This document shows positions 15,309 to 24,370 of a stretch of DNA of 64,000 nucleotides, one piece after another. Made by a program: the position numbers and the translations under genes. Source of the DNA: an uncultured Fimbriimonadales bacterium (lineage in GTDB: Bacteria; Armatimonadota; Fimbriimonadia; Fimbriimonadales; GBS-DC); the NCBI GenBank assembly GCA_937992175.1, contig CALKLF010000008.1:16175-80174 (forward strand), written 5' to 3'. The notes under the pieces were generated by a model that saw only the letters and a list, made by a program, of their open reading frames with translations, was not told the DNA's origin and did not search any database. Position 1 is the stretch's first letter, and each line of letters starts with the position of its first letter.

Positions 15309-16901
15309 CTAATGTGCGATATGGTGCGCCCGCACCTCGCGCACAACGGTGACCTTTACCTGACCTGGATACTCCAGCTCGGACTGGATTTTGTGCGCAA
15401 TTTCACGGGCAAGCTGATGGGCGCGCAAATCGTCCACCTCGTTCGGCTTGACCAGCACGCGCACCTCGCGCCCCGCCTGAATCGCGTACACTTTCTCTAC
15501 CCCTTCGAAGCTCATGGCGATGCGCTCCAGTTCCTGCATACGGCGCAGGTACTGCTGGAGCGACTCGCGCCGCGCCCCCGGACGCGCCGCCGAAATCGAG
15601 TCGGCGATAATCACCACATGCGCTTCGAGGCTGGCGGGCGGGATATCGTGATGGTGCGCGCCGACGGCGTTGCACACAATCTCGCTCTCACCGTAGCGAC
15701 GCAGGAGCTCCATGCCAATCAGCGCGTGCGGTCCCTCGGTGGTGTTTTCCAGCGCCTTGCCGATATCATGAAAGAGGGCGGCGCGTTTGACCACGCGCGT
15801 ATCCAGCTTCAGCTCCGCCGCGAGCAAGCCCGCCAGAGTTGCCACCTCGATGGAGTGATCCAACACATTTTGCGCGTAGCTGGTGCGGTAGCGCAGCTTG
15901 CCGAGCGTGCGCACAATCTCAGGGTGGACGCCCGTCAATCCGACCTGCAGCACGGCTTCCTCGCCCGTCTGCCAGATGCGTCGCTCCACCTCGCTCTTGG
16001 CGCGTTCGTACTCCTCTTCGATGCGGGCGGGGTGGATGCGCCCGTCGTTAATCAGGTTCAGCATCGTGATTCGGGCGATTTCGCGGCGGATTGGCTCGAA
16101 CGAGGACAGTACGACCGCTTCAGGCGTGTCGTCGATGACCACATCGACGCCCGTGATATGCTCAAAGTGGCGGATGTTGCGTCCTTCGCGTCCGATAATG
16201 CGCCCTTTGATGTCCTCGCTGGGCAAATGGATGACCGTAATCGTGTTCTGCGCGACATGCTCGACCACGCAGCGCTGCACGGTGTCCAGAATCACCTCGC
16301 GGGCGCGGCGCTCGGCGTCGCGTCGGGCGTCTTCTTCGATTTGCCGTGCGAGAATCGCGGCTTCGTGTTCGATTTCGTCGCGAATCTCTTTCAGGAGCAG
16401 TTCGCGCGCCTGCTCCGCGCTCATGCCACTGATGCGCTCCAGCTCGAAGCGCCGCTGGTGCATCAGCTCGCGCAGCTCGCCCTGTTTCTTGGTGAGCAGC
16501 GCCTCGCGCTCCATCAGCGTATGCTCTTTCTGTTCGAGCAGTTCGAATCGATGTTCGAGCAGTTCCTCACGCTGGAGCAGGCGTTGCTCGAGGCGCAGGA
16601 TTTCCGAGCGTTTCTCGCGGGCTTCCTGTTCCGCTTGTTCGATGATTTTGTGCGCCTCTTCACGGGCTTGCAGGCTCGCCTCGCGTTTGAGCGTTTCGCA
16701 CTCGCGTTCCAGTTGCGTGCGCTGTTGCGCGAGTCGCTCGGTCTCGCGGCGCGCTTCTTCGAGGGCGCGCTGCGCCTCTAAGTTTTCCTGCTGGGTCTGG
16801 CTACTCAGGTGCGCCTGCGCGCGTCGACTTGCGAGCCAGTACCCCGCACCCGCGGCAACCAGCGCGACAACAACGGTTATAACGCCGAATATGAGTTCCA
16901 T
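15309..16901 (-). CDS. rny: Ribonuclease Y
   Basis: A 530-residue protein of standard length for RNase Y. In order: an N-terminal membrane helix (LIFGVITVVVALVAAGAGYW), a long coiled coil rich in Glu, Arg and Gln (residues about 30-210), a KH domain with the GRIIGREGRNIR loop, and an HD domain with FHDIGKA and AHHHD metal ligands. It is the membrane-anchored endonuclease that starts mRNA decay. It lies 25 bases after recX on the same strand, so they are likely co-transcribed. Confidence 0.97.
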   Translation of the reverse strand: MELIFGVITVVVALVAAGAGYWLASRRAQAHLSSQTQQENLEAQRALEEARRETERLAQQRTQLERECETLKREASLQAREEAHKIIEQAEQEAREKRSEILRLEQRLLQREELLEHRFELLEQKEHTLMEREALLTKKQGELRELMHQRRFELERISGMSAEQARELLLKEIRDEIEHEAAILARQIEEDARRDAERRAREVILDTVQRCVVEHVAQNTITVIHLPSEDIKGRIIGREGRNIRHFEHITGVDVVIDDTPEAVVLSSFEPIRREIARITMLNLINDGRIHPARIEEEYERAKSEVERRIWQTGEEAVLQVGLTGVHPEIVRTLGKLRYRTSYAQNVLDHSIEVATLAGLLAAELKLDTRVVKRAALFHDIGKALENTTEGPHALIGMELLRRYGESEIVCNAVGAHHHDIPPASLEAHVVIIADSISAARPGARRESLQQYLRRMQELERIAMSFEGVEKVYAIQAGREVRVLVKPNEVDDLRAHQLAREIAHKIQSELEYPGQVKVTVVREVRAHHIAH

Positions 16902-16926
16902 AGAAACCTCCTTGAGCGTATTGGGA

Positions 16927-17391
16927 CTACGGCTCGTCGTTCAGGCGCGGGTTCCAACGGCGCAGGGCGTTCTGGGCGAGTTCGGGTTCGAAACCACGCT
17001 GCAGCAGGAACCGAAACCAGCGCGCGACTTCGCGCGGCTCGGCTTCTGCGGGCGGCTCGCCAAAACGCCTGAAAAGAGCGTGCACGGCGCGGCTCTCCTC
17101 GTCGCCCTCCAGTTCGGGCGGACTCAAGCCGCGGCGGGCGAACTCTTGCTCGATGCGCGAGCGACCCGACGGCTGCTCATCGGTATAGCGCTCGGTCAGG
17201 CGTTCACTCAGACGCTCGTCCGAGAGATACCCTTCGGCACGGAGCCACTCGATAGCTTCGCGTGTTTCCGATTCGTCGTAGCCTTTCGCGGCTAATCGCT
17301 GCGCCAGTTCATAAGTGGATAGGTCGCGCACCCTGAGCCAGCGCAGCGACTGCGCAATCGCCTGCGCCAGGCGTCCCGATTGCCCCTGCAT
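16927..17391 (-). CDS. recX: RecX family regulatory protein
   Basis: A 154-residue protein with the RecX pattern of three-helix repeats: LRVRDLSTYELAQRLAAKGYD, WLRAEGYLSDERLSERLT, and SGRSRIEQEFARRGL. The length fits the family. RecX proteins bind RecA filaments and limit their extension. recA itself is not in this window. The gene is directly upstream of rny. Confidence 0.85.
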   Translation of the reverse strand: MQGQSGRLAQAIAQSLRWLRVRDLSTYELAQRLAAKGYDESETREAIEWLRAEGYLSDERLSERLTERYTDEQPSGRSRIEQEFARRGLSPPELEGDEESRAVHALFRRFGEPPAEAEPREVARWFRFLLQRGFEPELAQNALRRWNPRLNDEP

Positions 17392-17476
17392 CGCTCGCCT
17401 GCCTCCAGAACGACGAACGCTTCACGGCGGCAGACTCATCCTGCCGAGGATGATTCAATTAATGATACCCAACCGC

Positions 17477-17944
17477 TCAGCGTTTAGTTCCGTCGGGCGG
17501 GCGAATGAAAATCTGGGTCAGGTAATAGCGTCGATCGCGCGGGCAATAGACCACGCCGACCCCTGCATGGGTGAACTCTTTTTGCAGGATGTTCGCGCGA
17601 TGTCCCGGGCTTTCCATCCATCCCTGCACGGCGACCTGCGCGGGGTTCTCATAGCCGTGCAGCATAAAGATATTCTCGCCGCAGGCGCGCCACGGGACGC
17701 GGAAACGGTTCAGGCGTTTATCCACATTGCCCAGTCGGGGGTCTTCGTGGTCGAAAAAGTTCCGTTCCGCCATGTTTTTGCTGTGGTCGCGGGCGGCGCG
17801 GGCGACATCCTCGCGCCATACAAGCGGCGGCAGTTTCGCGCGACAGCGCTGCTCGTTAACTAGGTGATGCACGCGCTGCTCCAGATCGCGCAGCTCGCGC
17901 TCGGTCGGCTCCTTTCGCGATGGTTCCCGGCGTCGTTGCGGCAT
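17477..17944 (-). CDS. CAP (SCP/PR1) domain protein without signal peptide
   Basis: A 155-residue protein with the bacterial CAP signature: HHLVNEQRCRAKLPPLVW, AARDHSKNMAERNFFDHED, GENIFM, GWMESPGHRANIL and GVGVVYCP. The first 30 residues are basic and charged. No signal peptide or membrane helix is seen, and a stop codon lies 39 bases upstream in frame, which is unusual because CAP proteins are normally exported. It follows a 36-codon gene by 11 bases. Its function is unknown. Confidence 0.85.
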   Translation of the reverse strand: MPQRRREPSRKEPTERELRDLEQRVHHLVNEQRCRAKLPPLVWREDVARAARDHSKNMAERNFFDHEDPRLGNVDKRLNRFRVPWRACGENIFMLHGYENPAQVAVQGWMESPGHRANILQKEFTHAGVGVVYCPRDRRYYLTQIFIRPPDGTKR

Positions 17945-17955
17945 GACGCTTCTTC

Positions 17956-18066
17956 CTATTCCAGTTCGATTCTGCGTTCACGCAGGGCGTTGCGCAATCG
18001 CTCAGCCCACGGTTTCGCTCGCCGAGCGCGGTTCGGTTTTGTGGGCGCAGACGCCTGAGTCGCCAT
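17956..18066 (-). CDS. Small basic protein of 36 residues
   Basis: A short frame on the minus strand (MATQASAPTKPNRARRAKPW, then a charged helix ending RRIELE). It starts 9 bases after a GGTATAAT box, so the mRNA would be leaderless or nearly so. Its stop is 11 bases before the CAP gene, which has no other visible promoter. Position and box make it plausible. The composition alone would not. Confidence 0.45.
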   Translation of the reverse strand: MATQASAPTKPNRARRAKPWAERLRNALRERRIELE

Positions 18067-18075
18067 AACATGCCA

Positions 18076-18081
18076 ATTATA
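18076..18081 (-). promoter_or_regulatory. -10 box of the small protein/CAP operon
   Basis: CGGTATAATTGGC on the minus strand. The ATG at 18066 follows 9 bases later, so the leader would be 0-4 bases. Confidence 0.5.
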
Positions 18082-18130
18082 CCGATTATTAGCAGGAGGC
18101 GCGCCAGCGACGGCGAACCTTAGGAGCGTC

Positions 18131-18931
18131 ATGGCAAAACGCGGTGTGATGGAAGTCTCGCTGGTGTTCCCCGAAGCCGAAATAATTCGGCGCTATTATC
18201 GCGGGCTGATTTATCTGGCGGCGCGCACCTGCTACAGCGAGAAGACGCCCCAGCAAATCTGGGGCGAGTTCCTCGCCGACAAGACGCCCCCAGAGCGAGT
18301 GATGAAGCTAATTGAACATGTGGTGGAATCGGGGCACCACAGCACGATTGAGCATATCAGCTTCACCTTCGCGATATCGGGGGTGAGCCGTGCGCTGAGC
18401 CATCAGCTCGTGCGCCATCGCATCGGCGTCGCGTTCGATCAGCAGAGCCAGCGCTATGTGAAATACAAGGAGCCGCAGTATGTCACCCCGCCCAGCATCG
18501 AGGCGAACCCCGACGCGCTGCAGGAGTTCGAACGCTTCCGCGATGTGAGCGAGGAGATTTACCACCGCTTTCTGGAGCAGGGCATCCCCGCGGAGGACGC
18601 GCGGTTCATCTTCCCCAACGCCGTGACGACCAATCTGATTATGACGGTGAACCTGCGGCAGCTAATGCACATGGCGGGGCTGCGCCTGTGCACGCTCGCC
18701 CAGTGGGAAATTCGACAGATGTTCAAACTGATTCGCAAAGAGGTGATGGCGGCGGATCCGTACTTTGGCAAGTTGCTGGTTCCCAAGTGCGTGCCGCTGG
18801 GCTATTGCGACGAGAAGCGCAACGAGGACGAACACTGCAAGATACGCCCCCACAAGAACTCAGTGTTCCGCGTGTGGGAGCTGTATAAGCGGGGGAACTT
18901 GGTCGAGCGAACGAACCCGGATGGCCAATAG
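18131..18931 (+). CDS. thyX: Flavin-dependent thymidylate synthase
   Basis: A 266-residue ThyX of normal length. The ThyX motif RHRIGVAFDQQSQRY is present near residue 96 and forms the dUMP and FAD site. Other family blocks are GHHSTIEHISFTFAI and NLRQLMHMAGLRLC. It makes dTMP from dUMP with methylene-tetrahydrofolate, NADPH and FAD. The start is preceded by TTAGGAG. The last 30 residues are charged and family-variable. It is followed by prmA, which has its own -10 box. Confidence 0.96.
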   Translation: MAKRGVMEVSLVFPEAEIIRRYYRGLIYLAARTCYSEKTPQQIWGEFLADKTPPERVMKLIEHVVESGHHSTIEHISFTFAISGVSRALSHQLVRHRIGVAFDQQSQRYVKYKEPQYVTPPSIEANPDALQEFERFRDVSEEIYHRFLEQGIPAEDARFIFPNAVTTNLIMTVNLRQLMHMAGLRLCTLAQWEIRQMFKLIRKEVMAADPYFGKLLVPKCVPLGYCDEKRNEDEHCKIRPHKNSVFRVWELYKRGNLVERTNPDGQ

Positions 18932-18951
18932 CACGCTACAGCGACTCGGTC

Positions 18952-18959
18952 GGTATAAT
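18952..18959 (+). promoter_or_regulatory. -10 box of prmA, probable leaderless start
   Basis: GGTATAAT ends at 18959 and the prmA ATG is at 18968. With initiation about 7 bases after the box, the leader is 0-3 bases. No -35 is visible. Confidence 0.55.
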
Positions 18960-18967
18960 TCCCTTCG

Positions 18968-19831
18968 ATGAAGCCGTCGGAGTGGCTTGCGATTCGCGTG
19001 GTGGCGCCGCCGCCTGCATGGGATGCCGTCGCCGCCGTGCTGATCGATTCAGGCTGCGCGGGCGTGGAGCTGCGCGACCAGCCCTATAGCGTGGTCGCGT
19101 ACCTTCCCCAATCGGAGCAGGAGCGCATTCCGACCATCGAGGCGCAGCTGCAGCGTCTCCCCGAATACGATCTGCCCCCTGTCCACAAGTTCGAGGTGCA
19201 ATCCGTGAATGAGCAGAACTGGCACACGGCGTGGCGTCGCTATTTTCGCAGTCGTCGGTTCGGGGAGCGGATTCGCGTACAGCCCAGCTGGAGCCGTCAT
19301 CAGCCCACCCATGACGAGATTCTGATTCAGCTGGATCCTGGGCTAGCATTCGGCACAGGGGGGCACGCCACCACCGCGTTGTGTCTGGAACTGCTGGAGC
19401 AGTACCTGCAGCCTGGGGTGCGTGTCGCGGATGTGGGGACGGGCACGGGGATTTTAGCGATTGCGGCGGCGAAGCTCGGCGCGCGCGAGGTCATTGCCGT
19501 CGACAACGACGAACTCGCCGTCAAGATTGCGCAGGGCAATATCGAGCGCAACGGCGTCGCGGAGCGCGTGCGGGCGCAGGTTGGCGACGGCTTCCACGCG
19601 CTGGAGGGAACTTTTGACCTGATTGTGTGCAACATCATCAGCGAGTTTCTAATCGCGAGTGCGCCGCAGGTTCCGCCGTGGCTGGATACGGGGGGCGTCT
19701 ATCTGATTTCAGGAACCAGCGGGCGCAACTGGCGCAGAGGCGTGCGCCGCGCGATTGAATCTGCAGGTTTGACGCTGGAGGAGGTGCGCAAACGCCGTAC
19801 ATGGGTCGCCGCCGCGTTTCGCAAGTTGTGA
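18968..19831 (+). CDS. prmA: Ribosomal protein L11 methyltransferase
   Basis: A 287-residue protein with the PrmA plan: an N-terminal substrate-recognition domain (WLAIRVVAPPPAW to NWHTAWRRYF) and a class I SAM methyltransferase domain. The latter contains DPGLAFGTGGHATT, VADVGTGTGILAIAAAKLGA and the LIVCNIISE active block. It trimethylates ribosomal protein L11. It overlaps rsmE by four bases, a pairing often seen in other bacteria. Confidence 0.95.
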   Translation: MKPSEWLAIRVVAPPPAWDAVAAVLIDSGCAGVELRDQPYSVVAYLPQSEQERIPTIEAQLQRLPEYDLPPVHKFEVQSVNEQNWHTAWRRYFRSRRFGERIRVQPSWSRHQPTHDEILIQLDPGLAFGTGGHATTALCLELLEQYLQPGVRVADVGTGTGILAIAAAKLGAREVIAVDNDELAVKIAQGNIERNGVAERVRAQVGDGFHALEGTFDLIVCNIISEFLIASAPQVPPWLDTGGVYLISGTSGRNWRRGVRRAIESAGLTLEEVRKRRTWVAAAFRKL

Positions 19832-20553
19832 CTCCGCGCGCCCTGCCGCGCTTTTTCGTGTCGCCTGACGCCCTCGAGGCGCGCGCCCTGCCCGTCGAGG
19901 TGGCGCATCAGGTTCGGCATGTGCTGCGCCTGAAAGGGGGCGACAGGATTTGCCTGCTGAACGGAGTTGGGGGCGTTTATCTGGCGCAACTCGGCGAGGG
20001 TGCACAGATTACCAGCCTGCAGCCCGCCGCGCTGGAGACCGAACTCCCCGTCGTGGTCGCCGTGTTGCAGTCGCTCGTTCGCTCGGAGAAAGCGGAGACG
20101 GTCGTTCGGCTCTGCGTACAGGGTGGGGCGCAGGCGGTTCACTTCGCCCGTAGCGAACGCTCGCTCGTTAAGTGGGAGCCGAGTAAGCAACAGAAACATG
20201 CTGAACGCTGGCAGAAAATCGCGCGGGAGGAGGCGGAGCTTACCTGTCGCGCTCGGCTGCCTGAGGTGCGTCTCATGGAAGACTGGCGCGCGGCGTTCCA
20301 GAACCTGCCGCGCCCCGTGTTCGTGCTGGACGAGTGGGAAGGCGCGATGCCACTCAAACAATGCTGCCGTCGCATACCGCTGCCCGACGCGCTGAGCCTC
20401 GTGATCGGTCCCGAAGGCGGTTTCAGCCCCGCCGAGCGTGAGTGGATGGCTATGCAACCCGATGTTCATGCCGTGTCGCTCGGCGCGCGCGTGCTGCGCA
20501 CAGAAACGGCGGCGTTCTACGCGCTTGCGCAGATTGCAGCGTTGTGGGAATAG
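19828..20553 (+). CDS. rsmE: 16S rRNA m3U1498 methyltransferase
   Basis: A SPOUT-class methyltransferase of 241 residues. It has an N-terminal PUA-like part (PRFFVS, HQVRHVLRLKGGDRI) and the C-terminal knot with LVIGPEGGFSPAERE and SLGARVLRTETAAFYAL. GTG 19828 is chosen because it overlaps the prmA stop as GTGA and gives the usual N-terminus; an ATG at 19801 would add nine basic residues. It methylates N3 of U1498 in the small subunit. Confidence 0.94.
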   Translation: MTPRALPRFFVSPDALEARALPVEVAHQVRHVLRLKGGDRICLLNGVGGVYLAQLGEGAQITSLQPAALETELPVVVAVLQSLVRSEKAETVVRLCVQGGAQAVHFARSERSLVKWEPSKQQKHAERWQKIAREEAELTCRARLPEVRLMEDWRAAFQNLPRPVFVLDEWEGAMPLKQCCRRIPLPDALSLVIGPEGGFSPAEREWMAMQPDVHAVSLGARVLRTETAAFYALAQIAALWE

Positions 20554-20589
20554 CGTTCTCAAGCCTGTTTGCTAACAACTATGAATAGA

Positions 20590-20684
20590 TTCCTCGCTCC
20601 GCTCGGAATGACAGTTGTTGTCATGGCTCTTCCCAGAATGACAACAACTGTCATTCCGAGCGGAGCGAGGAATCTCGCCTGCTC
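20590..20684. repeat. Dispersed palindromic repeat, family B
   Basis: ATTCCTCGCTCCGCTCGGAAT and its inverted copy TCATTCCGAGCGGAGCGAGGA flank TGACA/TGTCA steps. It lies between rsmE and the next gene's promoter. The remainder of 20554-20764 holds only the promoter. Confidence 0.85.
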
Positions 20685-20739
20685 AAAATGATGGGTAGTA
20701 GCTTGGGTTTCTTAACACCTGCTTAACATGCCCCCCTGT

Positions 20740-20745
20740 ATAATT
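20740..20745 (+). promoter_or_regulatory. -10 box of the second DUF1559 gene
   Basis: TGTATAAT just before a TTTT tract, 19 bases before the start at 20765. A GGAGG at 20755-20759 provides the ribosome-binding site. Confidence 0.45.
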
Positions 20746-20764
20746 TTTCGCGTGGAGGTAAGCC

Positions 20765-21673
20765 ATGCGCAATCGAGGTTTTACGCTGATTGAACTGCTG
20801 GTAGTCATCGCGATTATCGCGATTCTGGCGGCGATCCTGTTCCCTGTGTTCGCTCAGGCGCGGGAGAAGGCGCGCCAGACAGGCTGTCTGTCGAATGTGA
20901 AGCAAATCGGACTGGGTGTGCAGATGTATATCCAGGACTACGACGAGTATGTGCCGCGGAATGCCTTTGCCGATCCGCCCCGCGTGCTGGAGGGCGACCA
21001 CTTCGTGAACTGCTCCTCGCCCCGCTGGATGGATGTGCTGCAGCCCTACACGAAGAACACCGACATTCACAACTGTCCGAGCGACCCGTTCGCGCCAATT
21101 CGCGGTACGCTGCCCAACGGTACAGCGCATACCCTCGCTGAGAACAAGCGGTATGTGTATCAGCCTTATTCGCCCGATGGGCGCGATGTGCGCCGCGAGG
21201 CGGACTGCGGCGACCCGAACGGTCAGACGAATGTTGGACGCCGTTTTGGCAGCTACGCGATTAACAATATGTACTACGGGGGCTGCGGCAACGGCGTGAC
21301 CTTCCGCAACAACAACTTCTCCACCTGCACGCCGCCCAACAACAAGCCGCTGGCGATGGCGGCAGAACCTGCCGACACCGTGCTGATTGCCGAAGTGCAG
21401 AACATGGGGCAGAGCGCGGACTTCTATCGCGCCGACCTCGTGCGCGACGATCAGCCCACTCGCGCGGTGGAGACCTTCCCGTTCCCCGCGCTGCTGAACC
21501 GTCGCAACAACGGCGCGATTCTCGGACGCCACATGAAGCTCTCCAATGTCGTGTGGATGGACGGGCATGCGAAAGCCGTCACGCTGAACTATCTGGCGGA
21601 GACGAACCCGAACATCTGCGGCACGACCTGCGTGATGTTCCGCTTCACGGTGGACGACGACAAGCCACGCTAA
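20765..21673 (+). CDS. DUF1559 pilin-like protein
   Basis: A 302-residue protein with the same prepilin leader as the copy at 13972 ([20 protein letters not shown], then [13 protein letters not shown]) and a C-terminal [12 protein letters not shown] segment. The middle contains [13 protein letters not shown] loops with paired Cys. A strong GGAGG site precedes the start. It would be an exported, pseudopilin-like structural or substrate-binding subunit. Unlike the other copy it has no small membrane gene after it; a family C repeat follows instead. Confidence 0.9.
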   Translation: MRNRGFTLIELLVVIAIIAILAAILFPVFAQAREKARQTGCLSNVKQIGLGVQMYIQDYDEYVPRNAFADPPRVLEGDHFVNCSSPRWMDVLQPYTKNTDIHNCPSDPFAPIRGTLPNGTAHTLAENKRYVYQPYSPDGRDVRREADCGDPNGQTNVGRRFGSYAINNMYYGGCGNGVTFRNNNFSTCTPPNNKPLAMAAEPADTVLIAEVQNMGQSADFYRADLVRDDQPTRAVETFPFPALLNRRNNGAILGRHMKLSNVVWMDGHAKAVTLNYLAETNPNICGTTCVMFRFTVDDDKPR

Positions 21674-21693
21674 GTTAAACTGTCATCGCCGTT

Positions 21694-21754
21694 CGCGGGG
21701 ACGCCGACGCTACACGAAACGGGTGCGTAGCGTCGGCGTCCCCGCAGACGATTC
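21694..21754. repeat. Dispersed palindromic repeat, family C
   Basis: GCGGGGACGCCGACGCTAC and GTAGCGTCGGCGTCCCCGC are exact inverted copies around ACGAAACGGGTGC. It lies downstream of the DUF1559 gene. Confidence 0.85.
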
Positions 21755-21811
21755 TATCGCCTCTCTCGACAGGTCTGTGTCAGGTAAACTTTTCTTTCGG
21801 AGGCAAGCAGG

Positions 21812-22372
21812 ATGGCGAAGGTTCTGGAGAAACCCGCACGGCGCAAACGCAAAATGACCGAGGCAGAATTCATGCGCCTGCCTGACGATGGACGCAAGTA
21901 CGAACTGGTTGACGGGGAGGCAAAGGAAGTGCCTGCGAGTGTGAAGCACGATGTAATCGCGATTGAACTGGCAGTGCGCCTCAAGCCGCTAGTGGCGGAG
22001 GCGGCATACCTTGCAGGGACGCAGGCAGGTTTTCGCATGACAACAGGGAACATTCGCGCCCCTGACCTGTCGGTGATTTTCAAAAACAGCCTGCCTCAAG
22101 GCAAGCTCCCTGACGGTTTCGGCGACCGTGCGCCCGACCTCGCCATCGAAATCGTTTCCCCGAATGAAGATATGCCTGACCTGATGCGTAAAATCGGCGA
22201 ATACTTTGAATCGGGCGCGAAGCAGGTCTGGCTGCTGTTTCCTGAACGCAAGCGGGTCATCGTCTATGACTCGCCGTTTGAGCAGACCGTCCTCAACGAG
22301 AACGACACGCTCACCACGCCACTCATTCCTGAGTTCCGCGCGCGCGTAGGCGATCTATTTGAAGCGGAGTAG
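21812..22372 (+). CDS. Uma2 family (DUF820) PD-(D/E)XK protein
   Basis: A 186-residue protein with the Uma2 pattern: MTEAEFMRLPDDGRKYELVDGE at the start, IRAPDLSVIF, then APDLAIEIVSPNE, and IGEYFESGAKQVWLLFPERK. These carry the D-ExV acidic residues of the nuclease fold. The family is abundant in cyanobacteria, Planctomycetes and Armatimonadota. The biological role is not established. GGAGG precedes the start at a slightly long distance. It is followed by mscS after nine bases. Confidence 0.88.
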   Translation: MAKVLEKPARRKRKMTEAEFMRLPDDGRKYELVDGEAKEVPASVKHDVIAIELAVRLKPLVAEAAYLAGTQAGFRMTTGNIRAPDLSVIFKNSLPQGKLPDGFGDRAPDLAIEIVSPNEDMPDLMRKIGEYFESGAKQVWLLFPERKRVIVYDSPFEQTVLNENDTLTTPLIPEFRARVGDLFEAE

Positions 22373-22381
22373 CCCCCGCCG

Positions 22382-23185
22382 ATGCAGGAGACCCTGATTC
22401 GTTTCTGGGAGCGTCAAAGCGACGCGATTCTCAAAAGCGCGTTGCAGGTCGCGCTGATTATCGTGCTGGTGATTGTGGCGCGGTGGCTGGGTGGGCGCGT
22501 CATTCTGTTCATCACCCGCGCGCTCACCAGTAAAATCGAAATCTCCGAACGCCGACAGGCGCAAATCAAGACTATCGGCGCACTGCTCAACAGCATTCTG
22601 GGCTATGCGCTGCTGTTCGTCGGGCTGCTCAGCATTCTGGGCGCGCTGGGGGTGAATTTGGGTCCCGTGCTAGCGACGGTGGGCGTCACGGGACTGGCGG
22701 TCAGCTTCGGCGCGCAGCAGCTGGTGCGCGATGTGATTAACGGCTTCTTTATCCTGGTGGAGGATCAGTTCACCGTCGGCGAGGAAGTGACCATCGACGG
22801 CGTTCACGGCACTGTGGAGACGATGGGCATGCGCATCACCCGCATCCGGGACGATCAGGGTCGGCTGGTGACCTTCGCGAACAGCAGCATTAACCGTGTG
22901 ATAAACCACAGTCGGGGCAAGGCGGCGATTAGCGTGGAGGTGGGCGTCGCGGCGGAGTACGGGCTGACCGCGGCGCGGGAGTGGCTCAAGGAGACCGTCT
23001 GCGTGTTTCGCCATCCTGCGCTGCAGGGCGAGCTGGAGGTGGTGGGACCGCGCACGCTGGACACGACGCGCTATACTTTCCAGATTCGGGGACACGCGTT
23101 CCCGTCGCAGGCGGATACGGTAGCCGACGCCCTGCGCGAGCATCTGCTCCTGCAGGCGAAAGCGGACGGGACGCCGCTCAGTTGA
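22382..23185 (+). CDS. MscS family mechanosensitive ion channel
   Basis: A 267-residue protein. Two or three membrane helices span residues about 15-105. The third, pore-lining part reads GVTGLAVSFGAQQLVRDVINGFFILVEDQF, the hallmark of MscS. The beta domain follows (GEEVTIDGVHGTVETMGMR, LVTFANSSINRVINHS). It should open on membrane stretch and release solutes. It is in a run of plus-strand genes with no shared function. Confidence 0.92.
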   Translation: MQETLIRFWERQSDAILKSALQVALIIVLVIVARWLGGRVILFITRALTSKIEISERRQAQIKTIGALLNSILGYALLFVGLLSILGALGVNLGPVLATVGVTGLAVSFGAQQLVRDVINGFFILVEDQFTVGEEVTIDGVHGTVETMGMRITRIRDDQGRLVTFANSSINRVINHSRGKAAISVEVGVAAEYGLTAAREWLKETVCVFRHPALQGELEVVGPRTLDTTRYTFQIRGHAFPSQADTVADALREHLLLQAKADGTPLS

Positions 23186-23251
23186 CGCAGTGCGGGTTTT
23201 AGCAGGAATCTGGCTCAGGCTCTCGAACCTGCCCCTCTCAGGAGGGAGAAA

Positions 23252-23584
23252 ATGCTGATTACTACACTGCCCGAAGTGCCCGGCTACCGCATCGTGAAGG
23301 TGCTGGGCGTTGTGAAAGGGAACACGGTGCGAGCGACCCATCTGGGCAAAGATTTTCTGGCTGGATTGCGCCAGCTGGTGGGCGGCGAGCTAAAGGAATA
23401 TACGGAGATGCTCTCCAACGCGCGGGCGGAGTCGGAACGACGCATGATGGAAGAGGCGGCGCGACTGGGCGCGAACGCCGTCGTGAATGTGCGCTTTGTG
23501 TCGGGCAATATCACACAAAATTCCGCCGAGATTCTGGTATACGGCACGGCGGTCGTCGTGGAGCCGATACAGGGAGAGGGATAG
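23252..23584 (+). CDS. YbjQ family (UPF0145) protein
   Basis: A 110-residue protein with the YbjQ plan: GYRIVKVLGVVKGNTVRA at the start, RAESERRMMEEAARLGANAVVNVRF in the middle, and a final beta-strand EILVYGTAVVVEP. The family forms pentameric rings, sometimes called heavy-metal binding, with no proven role. GGAGGGAG precedes the start. The stop is directly followed by the next gene's ATG. Confidence 0.9.
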   Translation: MLITTLPEVPGYRIVKVLGVVKGNTVRATHLGKDFLAGLRQLVGGELKEYTEMLSNARAESERRMMEEAARLGANAVVNVRFVSGNITQNSAEILVYGTAVVVEPIQGEG

Positions 23585-24370
23585 ATGCGTTTACAGGGGC
23601 GTGTGGCGTGGATTACGGGCGCGGCGCAGGGGCTGGGCGAGGCGTTGGCGCATCGGCTCGCCCAGGAAGGCTGCATCGGGCTGGCGCTGAGCGATATTCA
23701 GACTGAGAAACTAAACGCCGTCGCCCACGCAATTCACGCCCAACATCCCCACTGTGAGACACTGGCTCTGCCCTGCGATATTCGCCACGAGCAGGAGGTT
23801 GTGGACGCCGCCCTGCATATTGACCGACGATTCGGAAAACTGGATCTCCTCGTGGCGAACGCGGGCGTGATCCACTCCGCCGAGCTGACCGAGATGACGC
23901 TGGAGCAGTGGCAGTGGCAGATTGATGTGAACCTGACGGGCTACTTCCTGTGCGCACGCGAGGCGGCGAAGCTGATGAAGCGCGGGGGCGGCGGCGCGAT
24001 AATCCAGATTAACTCTAAATCGGGGCTGAAGGGGAGCTACAAGAACTGCGCCTACGCCGCGAGCAAGTTCGGCGGGATTGGGCTGACCCAGAGCATCGCG
24101 ATGGACCTAGCCCCCTACGGGATTCGGGTGAACGCGGTGTGTCCGGGCAACCTGCTCGATTCGCCGATGTGGCAGGGGACGCTGTTTGAGCAGTACGCGC
24201 GGAAGTGGGGACTGCCTGAAGAGGCGATTCGTCGCTATTATGAGGCGCAGGTTCCGCTGGGGCGCGGCTGCACTTATGACGATGTGGCGAACCTCGTGGT
24301 GTTTCTGGCGTCGAGCGAGGCGAGTTATATTACGGGCGAGGCGTATCGGGTGGCAGGAGGGCAGCTATAA
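23585..24370 (+). CDS. SDR oxidoreductase, sorbitol-6-phosphate dehydrogenase-like
   Basis: A 261-residue short-chain dehydrogenase. It shows the cofactor motif TGAAQGLG, NAGV, the catalytic S in QINSKSGLKGS, YAASK (Y and K) and NAVCPGNLLDSPMW. The segments VNLTGYFLCAREAAKLM, INSKSG, SKFGGIGLTQS and VPLGRGCTYDDV closely follow enterobacterial SrlD, so oxidation of sorbitol-6-phosphate or a similar polyol phosphate is likely. It stands without a transporter. Its end overlaps the end of the convergent zinc-finger gene by six bases. Confidence 0.85.
   Translation: MRLQGRVAWITGAAQGLGEALAHRLAQEGCIGLALSDIQTEKLNAVAHAIHAQHPHCETLALPCDIRHEQEVVDAALHIDRRFGKLDLLVANAGVIHSAELTEMTLEQWQWQIDVNLTGYFLCAREAAKLMKRGGGGAIIQINSKSGLKGSYKNCAYAASKFGGIGLTQSIAMDLAPYGIRVNAVCPGNLLDSPMWQGTLFEQYARKWGLPEEAIRRYYEAQVPLGRGCTYDDVANLVVFLASSEASYITGEAYRVAGGQL

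Noticed and set aside
15312..16781. Open frame of 489 codons on the plus strand
   Set aside because: It is the exact antisense of rny. High GC leaves antisense frames open; the text is rich in His, Arg and Leu without domain pattern.
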